A DNA stretch of 35,745 nt from contig DATFAA010000055.1 in assembly GCA_035255045.1 (NCBI GenBank), positions 1-35,745 of the forward strand, written 5' to 3'. Of this stretch, positions 29,691 through 35,745 are shown piece after piece. Below the pieces are notes generated by a model. That model saw only the letters and a list, made by a program, of their open reading frames with translations, was not told the DNA's origin and ran no database searches. Numbering within the stretch: position 1 is the stretch's first letter; the number at the start of each line of letters is the position of its first letter. The position numbers were made by a program, and so were the translations under genes. The stretch is from JAGTRP01 sp035255045 (GTDB lineage Bacteria; Pseudomonadota; Gammaproteobacteria; Burkholderiales; Rhodocyclaceae).

Positions 29691-31790
29691 ATGAAGTCGT
29701 GTCGCCGCCGTACATCGGTATTGGCCTTAGTGATGTCGTCCCTAGCGTCTTCTGCGTTCTGCCAGGATTCAGCGAACGACGACCTCGACATCTTCTATGG
29801 CGACATGTCCTTCGTCAGTATCGCCACCGGTAGCCAGCTCCTGCTGCGCAATGCGCCGGCCGTCGCCACCATCGTCACCGCCGCCGACATCCGCGCCATG
29901 GGCGCCACGGACCTGGATCAGGTCATGGAGACCGTGCCGGGGCTCCATGTTAACCGCAGCCCCAACCTCTATTCCTCGCTCTATGTCATGCGCGGCATTG
30001 TCAGCCCCTATGCCTCCGAACTGCTGATCCTGGAAAACGGAGTGCCGATGACGACCCTCTTTGTCGGCAACAAGGGCAACATATGGGCCGGCTACCCGGT
30101 CGAGAACATCGAGCGCATCGAAGTCCTGCGCGGTCCGGGTTCGGCGCTGTACGGGGCCGATGCCTACGCCGGGGTGGTGAACATCATCACCAAGTCGGCC
30201 CGGGACATCGGGGGAACCGAGGCCGGGGCGCGCGTCGGCTCCTTCGGTACCCAGGATGCGTGGCTGCAGCATGGCGGCCGGCTGGGAGAGGTGGACGTGG
30301 CCGCCTTCCTCCGGGTCGGCAGCAGTGATGGCTTCAAGCGCACCGTCGCGGCCGACGCCCAGAGCGCCAACGACCGGCGTACCGGGACTAACGCCAGCCT
30401 CGCCCCGGGTTCCGTCAACACCGGCCGCGATGCCCTCGATGCCAGTCTCGACCTCGCCTACGGCAAGTGGCGCCTGCGGACCGGCTACAAATTGCGGGAC
30501 GACGTCGGAACCGGTGCCGGCATCGCCTACGCCCTCGACCCGGTGGGCCGGGGCAAGAGCGAGCGCACCACCGCCGACATGTCGTGGACCGACCCGTGCC
30601 TGTCGCCGGACTGGGGTGCGGGCCTCACGGCCAGCTACATGGCTTACGCCCAACTCATTCCCGAGGGATTCCAGCTCTTCCCGCCCGGCACCGACTTCTC
30701 CACCGGCGCCTTCCCCAACGGCATCGTCGGCTCGCCCGAGACCTGGGAGCGGCAGATGCGCCTGTCGGCCTTCGCCACCTACTCGGGACTGGAGGGTCAC
30801 CGGGTGCGCCTCGGCACCGGCCACGACGATCTGGATCTCTACAAGACCCGGGAATTGAGGAATTTCACCTACGGCCCCGACGGGCGGCCCATTCCCCTGG
30901 CGGGCGTGACCGACGTCACGGCCACCAACCCCTTCCTCACCCCCCGCCGGCGCCGCGGCAGCTACGCCTATGTCCAGGACGAGTGGAGCATTGCCCGGGA
31001 CTGGTCCCTGACGGCGGGGGTCCGCCACGACAACTATTCCGACTTCGGCGGCACCACCAATCCCCGCCTGGCCCTGGTCTGGGATGCACGGATGGATCTG
31101 ACGGCCAAGCTCCTTTATGGCCGCGCCTTCCGGGCGCCGGCGTTCGTCGAGGCCTACGGCGGCGCGAACCCGGTCGCCCGCGGCAATCCCGACCTGAAGC
31201 CGGAAACCATCGACACCGTCGAGGCGGCCCTATCCTGGCAGGTGCGCCGGGATGCCGAGGTGAACCTCAGCGTCTTCCGCTATGCCATGAAGGACATCAT
31301 CCGCCTGGTCTCCAATGCCGTGCCCGGCACCGGTTCCACCTACGCCAACTCCGGCGGCCAGGAGGGCCGGGGAGCCGAGCTGGAGGCCGTCTGGAACAAC
31401 AGCCGCGACACCCGGATTTCCACCCACTACGCCTATCAGCGCTCTGTTGACGACACCACCGGCAGCAATGCCGGCTACGCTCCCCGTCACCACCTCTATG
31501 GCCGCGTGGAAAGGCTGTTCCCCGGCGGCTGGCTGGGGAGTACCCAGGTCAACTACGTCGCCGACCGGAAGCGGACCGCCGGCGACCTCCGCCCGGCCGT
31601 AGCCGACTATGCGACCGTGGATCTCACTGTCTCCACCAGGCGGGGCAGAAACCAGTGGGATTTCGTCGGCAAGGTGAGCAACCTTTTCGATGCCGACGTG
31701 CGCGAGCCGAGCCCGGCCCGCAGCCAGATTCCCGGCGACCTGCCGATGGCGCGGCGCGCCTTCTATCTCCAGGCGGTCTACAAGCTGTAA
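29691..31790 (+). CDS. TonB-dependent outer-membrane receptor
   Basis: The 699-residue product has a signal peptide (about 1-24, ending SAFC). A plug domain (about 50-165) contains APAVATIVTAADIRAMGATD and IERIEVLRGPGSALYGADAY, the last being the hallmark plug segment. A 22-strand barrel follows and closes with AFYLQAVYKL. Late barrel features (GRAFRAPAFVEAYG and NPDLKPETIDTVEAALSW) are typical. No classic TonB box is obvious between the signal and SIATGS. No tonB-exbBD, ABC transporter or regulator is adjacent, so the ligand is unknown. A weak ribosome site (GAGAAG) precedes the ATG. Confidence 0.93.
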   Translation: MKSCRRRTSVLALVMSSLASSAFCQDSANDDLDIFYGDMSFVSIATGSQLLLRNAPAVATIVTAADIRAMGATDLDQVMETVPGLHVNRSPNLYSSLYVMRGIVSPYASELLILENGVPMTTLFVGNKGNIWAGYPVENIERIEVLRGPGSALYGADAYAGVVNIITKSARDIGGTEAGARVGSFGTQDAWLQHGGRLGEVDVAAFLRVGSSDGFKRTVAADAQSANDRRTGTNASLAPGSVNTGRDALDASLDLAYGKWRLRTGYKLRDDVGTGAGIAYALDPVGRGKSERTTADMSWTDPCLSPDWGAGLTASYMAYAQLIPEGFQLFPPGTDFSTGAFPNGIVGSPETWERQMRLSAFATYSGLEGHRVRLGTGHDDLDLYKTRELRNFTYGPDGRPIPLAGVTDVTATNPFLTPRRRRGSYAYVQDEWSIARDWSLTAGVRHDNYSDFGGTTNPRLALVWDARMDLTAKLLYGRAFRAPAFVEAYGGANPVARGNPDLKPETIDTVEAALSWQVRRDAEVNLSVFRYAMKDIIRLVSNAVPGTGSTYANSGGQEGRGAELEAVWNNSRDTRISTHYAYQRSVDDTTGSNAGYAPRHHLYGRVERLFPGGWLGSTQVNYVADRKRTAGDLRPAVADYATVDLTVSTRRGRNQWDFVGKVSNLFDADVREPSPARSQIPGDLPMARRAFYLQAVYKL

Positions 31791-31803
31791 GTGCTCTCCA
31801 ATG

Positions 31804-31832
31804 AAAACGGCCGGTCCCAGGGGACCGGCCGT
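31804..31832. terminator. Bidirectional terminator between the receptor and acetate transporter
   Basis: ACGGCCGGTCC and GGACCGGCCGT form an eleven-base perfect stem with a four-base loop. The preceding AAAA on plus provides a short T-run for the minus-strand transporter gene. It serves both converging genes. Confidence 0.85.
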
Positions 31833-31870
31833 CTCAGGTGCGGCCGCCCAGGGGCAGCCGGGTGCCGATA

Positions 31871-32554
31871 TCAGGCGGCGGCGTTGGCGGTCACCGGCGA
31901 GAGGCCGGGAGCGGCGCGGCGGGCAGGAGCAGCGCCCTTGCTGATGAGGCCGAGGGGTGCACCCAGCGGAAGGATGGTGCGGCCGTAGAAGTTGTTCATG
32001 AAAATGGCGCCGGCAGCGTAGAAGCCCAGCAGGGAGATGAACAGTTCGGAATAGGCCGCCAGGGCGCCGAACAGCTGCGCGTTGACGCCGAGGATGGAGA
32101 GGCCCAGGGACGGCAGCAGGACGTTGATCAGGACCAGGATGGCGGCGAACACCTTGTTGGTCTCGAAGGCGGCGACCATGATGAACAGGGAGAAGAAGAA
32201 GTATCCGAAGCAGGCGAAGGCGAGTTGCTTGGGATCGGCCTTGGTCGGGTCGAACTGCCCCAGCCAGCCGAGGCTGATGGCCCAGTGCATGGAAACGGCC
32301 ACCCAGAACAGGCCATAGGCGCCCAGGACGATGGCGCCGAAGTAGTTGTTCTTCTTGAAGTCGATGGTGGACGCCCAGATTTGCGCGATGGATCCCAGGA
32401 ACAGCGCCCAGGGGATGATGTAGGCGACGCCGGTGGTCCAGCCCATCTTGGCGGACGCGGCCACGAAGGTGACCATGGACAAACCGAAGACTCCCAGCGC
32501 GGTCGGGTCCGACATCACGATCTTGGTCTCGGTGGTCTGCACTTGGTTTTGCAT
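31871..32554 (-). CDS. Acetate/succinate transporter, GPR1/FUN34/SatP family
   Basis: The 227-residue protein has six spans in the compact SatP layout. The family N-terminal motif NPAPLGL appears here as the variant SDPTALGVFG. Later segments such as AIAQIWASTIDFKKNNYFGA-like stretches and the FWVAVSMHWAI span are recognisable. Members import acetate and related short acids. An N-terminal motif variant and a long Ala/Pro-rich C-terminal tail (KGAAPARRAAPGLSPVTANA) are unusual. GGGAG precedes the ATG. Together with the glycolate genes this suggests a preference for short organic acids. Confidence 0.9.
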   Translation of the reverse strand: MQNQVQTTETKIVMSDPTALGVFGLSMVTFVAASAKMGWTTGVAYIIPWALFLGSIAQIWASTIDFKKNNYFGAIVLGAYGLFWVAVSMHWAISLGWLGQFDPTKADPKQLAFACFGYFFFSLFIMVAAFETNKVFAAILVLINVLLPSLGLSILGVNAQLFGALAAYSELFISLLGFYAAGAIFMNNFYGRTILPLGAPLGLISKGAAPARRAAPGLSPVTANAAA

Positions 32555-33034
32555 ATGAACTCCCTTGCTTTATTGATTAGAAGTATGCGTCCGCCATTTC
32601 TCCACTGCGCTTGCGGAAGGCTGTCGGAAGGGATGCATCCGGCTGCCCAATGCGACGAGATGGCGTGCTTTTAGCACCCACTCGGAATCGTTTTTGGCGA
32701 AACGCCGCTAGTGTAGTTCCAAGCCGAATCGAACACTACAAAAATTACGTGTTCCGCCTATGCGGGCGTCTATCCCTAGGCGCCGACCTTGTACAGGACT
32801 GTTTCGTAATGGATTATGATTAATTTAATCGTTACGCATTGGTAAATCGACTGCATAAACCGAATTTTCCCGCCCGCTGTCCGATTCGCGGGACGCGGGC
32901 GGTACGCACCCCCGGCAAGGGCGAATACCGACGGGATACCAGCCGACATACCGGGCCGCCGGTATTCCGCAGAGTTGCTTCTCTTGTCATGCTTCCATGA
33001 AGAAACTGGCGATCAGGGAGGCCATGGGTAGGGA
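32555..33034. other. Intergenic region with an AT-rich palindrome
   Basis: This 480-base region shows no convincing gene; one plus-strand frame at 32611-32823 lacks a ribosome site and family features. It contains the satP promoter region and a perfect thirteen-base palindrome, GATTAA-T-TTAATC, at 32818-32830 in locally AT-rich sequence. The palindrome is a candidate regulator site for either flanking gene. Confidence 0.5.
32634..32649 (-). promoter_or_regulatory. Possible sigma-54 promoter of the acetate transporter gene
   Basis: On the minus strand TGGGCAGCCGGATGCA has the invariant GG and GC elements exactly ten bases apart and a TGCA end. The rest of the -24 element matches poorly. Transcription would start about 70 bases upstream of the ATG. 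No enhancer-binding protein gene is adjacent. Confidence 0.25.
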
Positions 33035-33457
33035 ATGGTGGCGATGCGCAAAATGCCCGGTTGGCGGGCTGCTCCATGGAGAGCGTCGATGGCCGCTTTG
33101 TGCCGCCGGTCGATTGCCCCGCTCTTGAGCCTGGCGGCCTTGTCCATGCTAGCCCGCGCCGAGAGCGGGCCAGACCTGCCACTGGCCCTTGTCATCGACT
33201 ACACCCTGCACAGTCAACCTCCGGTCGCGGCGGACAGCCCTGCCGTCTCGTCTCCCGGGCTTGATCTGGGCGACAGCGCCCGAATGCTGCCAACGGTCGA
33301 GCTCGCTGCAATTCACGGCAAGCCGCTGGCAGCCGGAAGCATTGATAGGAAAGCCGATTCGGCATCGCTGGTTGCCGAGCCGCAGGGACTGGCCGCGGCC
33401 GAGTCTTCCCCTTTGCCCACCGTCGCAGGAGTCCATACGAGTCTCGACGGTCAGTGA
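33035..33457 (+). CDS. Hypothetical exported protein (about 140 aa)
   Basis: The product has a basic N-terminus, a hydrophobic stretch (SIAPLLSLAALSMLARA) that fits a signal peptide, and a Pro/Ala/Ser-rich mature part with no recognised domain. Codon composition is acceptably GC-rich at third positions but weaker than in neighbours. Starts at 33035 or 33044 are both possible; GGGAATGG precedes them. It lies upstream of the DUF2189 gene with a 73-base gap. It may be lineage-specific or spurious. Confidence 0.45.
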   Translation: MVAMRKMPGWRAAPWRASMAALCRRSIAPLLSLAALSMLARAESGPDLPLALVIDYTLHSQPPVAADSPAVSSPGLDLGDSARMLPTVELAAIHGKPLAAGSIDRKADSASLVAEPQGLAAAESSPLPTVAGVHTSLDGQ

Positions 33458-33530
33458 GCGGCCTAAACCTGGACGGGCCGCAGGTTGTCGAAGGTACGAC
33501 CGTCGAAACAACCAGAAAGCCAGGTGTACC

Positions 33531-34325
33531 ATGGGCCAGACTGCCAGACCTCCCGCTTCGGATCTTGCCGACGCGTGGCCATCCATTCGCACTGTCTCGG
33601 TGAGCGCACCGTGGCGCTGGCTGGAGGCCGGCTTGGCCGACATGCGGCAGATTGGAGGTCCAAGCTTCTTTTACGGCGCCTCCTTTGCCGTGGCCGGGTG
33701 GCTGCTGCATCTGGTCTTCGAGCAGGCTTACGCCCTATTGGCCGCCCTCACCACCGGCTTCCTCCTCTTGGGCCCGTTCCTCGCCATGGGCCTCTATGAC
33801 CTCAGCCGCCGCCGTCAGCGCGGCGAAGGCCCGCGCCTCGGGCCGACCCTCGCCGCCTGGCGGCCGAACCTTGGCAACGTGGCTGTCTTCGCGGCCCTGC
33901 TGGCCGTAGTGCTGCTGATCTGGGCCCGCGCCTCCCTGATCATATTCGCCCTCTTCTTCGACGCCGGCGAACTGCCCACCTTCGCGGGCGTCGTCCACGC
34001 CGTCCTGACCCTGGAACAACCGGCTTTCGCCCTGGCATATTTCGTGGTGGGCGGGTTCTTCGCCCTCTTCGTCTTCGCCTTCAGCGTCGTTGCCATGCCC
34101 CTCATGCTCGATCGCAACACCGGGGCGATTACGGCCGCCATAGCCAGCCTGGTGGCCTGTGCACGCAATCCCGCGCCCATGCTGCTGTGGGCGGCCTGCA
34201 TCGCCGCCCTGGTGGCGTTGGGCTTCGCCACCATGTTCGTCGGCCTTATTCTGACCATGCCCCTGATCGGCCATGCCACCTGGCATGCATATCGGGATAT
34301 GGTCGAAGGAGAGCCGGCTGCCTGA
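33531..34325 (+). CDS. DUF2189-family integral membrane protein
   Basis: The 264-residue inner-membrane protein has six or so hydrophobic spans. The family features are APWRWLEAGLADMRQIGGPS near the N-terminus, LLGPFLAMGLYDLSRRRQRG after the second span and the end LTMPLIGHATWHAYRDMVE. The function of DUF2189 is not established. The ATG at 33531 with AGGTG upstream was chosen because the conserved domain starts just after it; the open frame upstream is out of register with any recognisable domain. It converges on the MFS gene. Confidence 0.85.
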   Translation: MGQTARPPASDLADAWPSIRTVSVSAPWRWLEAGLADMRQIGGPSFFYGASFAVAGWLLHLVFEQAYALLAALTTGFLLLGPFLAMGLYDLSRRRQRGEGPRLGPTLAAWRPNLGNVAVFAALLAVVLLIWARASLIIFALFFDAGELPTFAGVVHAVLTLEQPAFALAYFVVGGFFALFVFAFSVVAMPLMLDRNTGAITAAIASLVACARNPAPMLLWAACIAALVALGFATMFVGLILTMPLIGHATWHAYRDMVEGEPAA

Positions 34326-34359
34326 GCGGCATTTGCCCAGAGAACCGGCCAGGACGCCA

Positions 34360-35571
34360 TCAGTCTTCGGCCAATTTCCCTAGAAAGACGGCGATGGCGA
34401 TGACAGCCGCTACGCAAAGGAGCAGTGCAGCGACGACCGCCGGCCACCCGGAATGGCTCCAGGGCCAGCCGACGGCACTGCCGATGACGCTGCCGCCCAA
34501 GTAGTAGCTGGAGAGATAGAGCGCCGAGACCAGCCCCCGGCGCGACCCGGCGCGGCGGCCGACCCAGCCGCTGGCGACGGCGTGGGCCGCGAAGAACCCG
34601 AAGGTGAACACGGCCAGGCCGAGGACGATGACCCACAGGGATTCGGCCAGGGTAACGCCGATGCCCAAGGCCATGGCGAGGCCCATGAGCAGCACGATGC
34701 GGGGACGGCCGATGCGGGTGACGGCCTGCCCGGCCCAAGCCGACGACACGCTGCCCACGGAGTAGAGCAGGAATATGGCGCCAATGGCCGCCGGACCGAG
34801 GCCGTAGGGCGGCAGGCTGAGGCGGAAGCCCAGGTAATTGTAGATGCCGACGAAGGACCCCATGATCAGGAAGGCCGTAGCGAAGAGCCATGGCAGACCC
34901 GGGTCGGCGTAGATGCGGACAACATCCCCGAAGAGCAGCCGAGGCTGCAGGGAGCGCGGAACGAAATGGCGAGCCGGCGGAAGAAGGTACCAGAAGGCGA
35001 GTGCGGCCGTGACGCCGACCAGTCCCAGGACAGCCAGGCCGTAGCGCCATCCCAGCCAGTGGGTGATAAGGGCAGCCAGGAAGCGGCCGGACATGCCGCC
35101 CAGGGCATTGGCGGCGATATAGAAGCCCATGGCCCGGCTGCGGGCATTGGGTGCGATCTCCTCCCCCAGATAGGCCATGGCCGCTGCCGGCACACCGGCG
35201 ATACAGGCGCCAAGACAGGTCCGGCACAGCAGCAGAAGCGAAAAATCCGAAACCACCGCCGAAGCAACGGCGAAGGTGGCAGCCCCTAACAGCCCGAATC
35301 GCATCAGGCTCTCCCGTCCGTAGCGGTCGGCGATCAGGCTTAGTGGGATGAGGAGAAGCGCCATGGCCGCCGTGCCCGCCGCCACGCTGAGACTGGCCGT
35401 ACCCGCGGAGATGGCGAACTCTTGGGCAAGCTGCGGCAGCACTGGCTGGGTGCCGTAGAGCAAGGCAAAGCAGGTAAACCCGGCGACAGCCATCGCCAGG
35501 TTGGCTCGGCGGAAGTCGGCGCTGTCCGCCTGCAAACCCAAGGACTGTTCCGGCGGGGTTGGATTGGTCAT
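34360..35571 (-). CDS. Major facilitator superfamily transporter
   Basis: The 403-residue protein has twelve hydrophobic spans. The MFS motif between spans 2 and 3 appears as LIADRYGRESLMRFGLLGA. The start of the first span, FTCFALLYGTQPVLPQLAQE, resembles the YnfM/arabinose-efflux-like drug and sugar exporter group (inference; the substrate is unknown). The ATG at 35571 was chosen because it starts a short hydrophilic N-terminus directly before span 1. Only 34 bases separate its stop from the converging DUF2189 gene and no strong hairpin is present between them. Confidence 0.88.
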   Translation of the reverse strand: MTNPTPPEQSLGLQADSADFRRANLAMAVAGFTCFALLYGTQPVLPQLAQEFAISAGTASLSVAAGTAAMALLLIPLSLIADRYGRESLMRFGLLGAATFAVASAVVSDFSLLLLCRTCLGACIAGVPAAAMAYLGEEIAPNARSRAMGFYIAANALGGMSGRFLAALITHWLGWRYGLAVLGLVGVTAALAFWYLLPPARHFVPRSLQPRLLFGDVVRIYADPGLPWLFATAFLIMGSFVGIYNYLGFRLSLPPYGLGPAAIGAIFLLYSVGSVSSAWAGQAVTRIGRPRIVLLMGLAMALGIGVTLAESLWVIVLGLAVFTFGFFAAHAVASGWVGRRAGSRRGLVSALYLSSYYLGGSVIGSAVGWPWSHSGWPAVVAALLLCVAAVIAIAVFLGKLAED

Positions 35572-35656
35572 ACGTCGCAGCTTTCCTGCAGAGATCGAAT
35601 TCGAGCCAAGGCAGGCCGACTCTGTGCTTTGACAACTATCCGGCTCTCCAAAGCGC

Positions 35657-35689
35657 AAAGCCCTCGCCTGGTGATCCAGGGAGGGCTTT
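35657..35689 (-). terminator. Intrinsic terminator of the rRNA operon
   Basis: AAAGCCCTC pairs with GAGGGCTTT, with an inner CCTGG/CCAGG stem and a TGAT loop, about 12 bases past the 5S 3' end on the minus strand. Its strength and position fit the end of an rrn operon. Confidence 0.88.
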
Positions 35690-35700
35690 GGGGGATGGGG

Positions 35701-35745
35701 TGCCTGGCGGTGACCTACTTTCGCGAGCGAGGTGCTCACTATCAT
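35701..35745 (-). rRNA. rrf: 5S ribosomal RNA, 3' part (continues past the window)
   Basis: The minus strand ends ...GCGAAAGTAGGTCACCGCC AGGCA, which is the conserved 3' portion of proteobacterial 5S rRNA, including ATGATAGTG upstream. Only about 45 of the expected 115-120 bases are inside the window. It implies 23S and 16S genes farther on. Confidence 0.88.

Noticed and set aside
29420..29833. A 137-codon plus-strand frame overlapping the receptor start.
   Set aside because: It overlaps the receptor's signal peptide region in another frame and has no ribosome site or family match.
32611..32823. A 70-codon plus-strand frame upstream of the hypothetical exported protein.
   Set aside because: There is no ribosome site, and mixed composition and no family features argue against it.
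35634..35639. A TTGACA-like sequence on plus near the right end.
   Set aside because: It points into the rRNA terminator with no plus-strand gene following; no -10 is placed suitably.

Overview
The window is a GC-rich bacterial chromosome segment. Gene content and the sequence style of the conserved proteins suggest a betaproteobacterium, most likely in or near the Rhodocyclales (an inference; no 16S rRNA is visible). No insertion sequence, prophage or CRISPR array was seen. The right end runs into the 3' end of a 5S rRNA gene on the minus strand, so an rRNA operon lies just beyond the window.

Layout. (1) 1-1238, minus: an exported truncated globin, a 53-residue membrane protein and the start of a soluble chemoreceptor. 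(2) 1407-3852, plus: a SigZ-like ECF sigma factor, an ArsP/DUF318 permease, a CxxC mini-thioredoxin and a small Cys-rich membrane protein, which look like a metal/metalloid or redox-stress set. (3) 3921-16938, minus: a 13-kb aromatic amine catabolism island. An AraC-type regulator precedes aauB-aauE-aauD-aauA and two c-type cytochromes. These are followed by a second transcription unit: DUF1329 protein, DUF1302 outer-membrane barrel, RND/MMPL transporter, YCF48-like beta-propeller and aldehyde dehydrogenase. (4) 17073-19532, plus: an unknown protein, a periplasmic DsrE-like protein and an HPP-CBS fusion. (5) 19592-27245: a glycolate/lactate locus, with uspA and an LldP/GlcA permease on minus and glcC divergent from glcDEFG, with two GlcC/FadR-type operators. 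(6) 27276-27683: a tRNA-Leu, tRNA-Gly and initiator tRNA-Met unit with its own promoter and terminator. (7) 27727-29312, minus: a hipBA-type toxin-antitoxin pair. (8) 29691-35571: a TonB-dependent receptor, an acetate transporter (SatP family), two less characterised proteins and an MFS transporter, then the rRNA terminator and 5S.

The main discovery candidate is region 3. The small subunit carries both tryptophans of the tryptophan tryptophylquinone (TTQ) cofactor, the catalytic Asp, and 14 cysteines in the aromatic amine dehydrogenase arrangement. A bipartite motif of about 32 bp (GGCTTGGCGG, 3-4 variable bases, then GTATCAARAATCGGYAAA on the plus strand) occurs upstream of both aauB and the DUF1329 gene and was not seen elsewhere in the window. 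It ties the dehydrogenase and the envelope transport-like quartet into one probable regulon, plausibly under the adjacent AraC-type regulator. The proposal is that an amine-oxidising periplasmic enzyme is co-regulated with a trans-envelope route for a hydrophobic amine, aldehyde or lipid, and with a cytoplasmic aldehyde dehydrogenase that finishes the reaction. No mauG or mauF homologue and no azurin or amicyanin gene is present here.
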